This document shows, piece after piece, positions 63,624-64,000 of a stretch of 64,000 bases of DNA. The notes under the pieces were generated by a model that was given only the letters and a program-made list of their open reading frames with translations, was not told the origin of the DNA and searched no databases. The translations under genes were made by a program, and so were the position numbers. Within the stretch, counting starts at the first letter, position 1, and each line of letters starts with the position of its first letter. The stretch lies in the NCBI RefSeq assembly GCF_014646135.1, contig NZ_BMMW01000001.1, positions 1 to 64,000 of the forward strand. The letters run 5' to 3'. Origin of the DNA: Nocardia camponoti. Lineage in GTDB: Bacteria > Actinomycetota > Actinomycetes > Mycobacteriales > Mycobacteriaceae.

Positions 63624-63734
63624 TGTCCGACAATAGGAATCGGCTGTTACTCAGGCGTTAAGGATGGATACGGAGACTGTTCCGAAAGGAAGCATCGTCG
63701 GCGGGGAAGGTAATCGCTTGGGTCGCAGGCCGGT

Positions 63735-64000
63735 TCATTCGACCCGAACTTCCTCAATAGGTGCGAGACCGAGCCGGTCCATCAGACGCGCACTGCGTGA
63801 CCACCCTGGGCTGCGGTTCACGTCCACCTCGGTGAAGTCAGCAGCCGTGAGCGTCCGCCCGAGACGGTCCTCAACGCATCCGATGCAAAGGAGACGTTCG
63901 CCCTCGGTGCTCACGCTCTCCCACAGGGCGTTTTGAAGCATGTAATACTCGTCGATTGTCTGCGTATCGACCGCGCACCCGGCGCACTCCCACGCCCGCG
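63735..64000 (-). CDS. hypothetical protein with two CxxC pairs, cut by window edge
   Basis: The minus-strand frame stays coding past the ATG at 63941 to the window end. Upstream codons read AWECAGCAVDTQTIDEYYM, so the true start is beyond 64000. With CIGC 25 residues later, the two CxxC pairs (CAGC and CIGC) form a probable zinc-binding ribbon. The C-terminal part has RLGRTLTAADFTEVDVNRSP and a tail GLAPIEEVRVE. No family recognised. Confidence 0.75.
   Translation of the reverse strand, partial: RAWECAGCAVDTQTIDEYYMLQNALWESVSTEGERLLCIGCVEDRLGRTLTAADFTEVDVNRSPGWSRSARLMDRLGLAPIEEVRVE

Overview
The window is high-GC actinobacterial chromosome. Mycobacteriales (Nocardia, Gordonia, Rhodococcus and relatives) is the best fit. 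The run from 428 to 20490 follows the Mycobacterium tuberculosis Rv1691-Rv1713 order almost gene for gene: TPR protein, HAD phosphatase, small protein, tlyA, nadK, recN, steA, mctB/steB, pyrG, NUDIX, xerD, parA, scpA, scpB, rluB, cmk, der. A mycobacterial-type usfX-sigF pair, a DUF3558-like lipoprotein, an Rv2951c-like F420 reductase and a Nocardia-type carboxylic acid reductase point the same way. The genus cannot be fixed from sequence alone.

Layout. 1-300: the end of an rrn operon (23S-5S spacer, 5S rRNA, strong terminator). 428-20490: the conserved housekeeping block for translation and ribosome modification, NAD(P) and CTP supply, DNA repair, chromosome segregation and septation. Its genes are tightly packed, with many ATGA/GTGA overlaps. 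20658-36547: aspartate kinase, an acetyltransferase, a DUF574-type methyltransferase, two tandem sugar porters, a carboxylesterase, a large carboxylic acid reductase with a methyltransferase behind it, an acyl-CoA carboxylase beta subunit and an AI-2E-type exporter. 36676-42524: accessory genes, comprising an AurF-like diiron oxygenase, several small orphan proteins, an APH(6)-like kinase, and an XRE regulator divergent from a serine beta-lactamase-like hydrolase.

42613-48151 is a mobile region. It has tRNA-Pro(GGG) with a tyrosine integrase pointing at its 3' end, a four-helix membrane protein, two orphan genes and an intact IS3-family element. The IS ends are definable by 25-bp inverted repeats and a 3-bp GTT target duplication. 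48392-56847 holds an MDR oxidoreductase with a downstream MerR gene and a clear MerR-type operator, an F420-dependent phthiodiolone-ketoreductase-like enzyme, a lipoprotein, and a two-component-like pair whose kinase has a second membrane half after its ATPase domain. 56891-60953 holds a tiny zinc-ribbon protein, a CDGSH protein translationally coupled to a haem-oxygenase-like diiron enzyme, CsbD, a small membrane protein, an MTQ2-like methyltransferase, and sigF with its anti-sigma factor. The right end has an unknown beta-barrel-like protein, a dicarboxylate symporter and a protein cut by the window edge.

The most unusual items are: the 910-residue protein made of a very long RGG/RG-repeat disordered region fused to a TPR domain beside the rRNA operon; the CDGSH/haem-oxygenase-like/MTQ2 cluster; the double-membrane histidine kinase; and the carboxylic acid reductase with in-frame tandem repeats at its start and within its adenylation domain.
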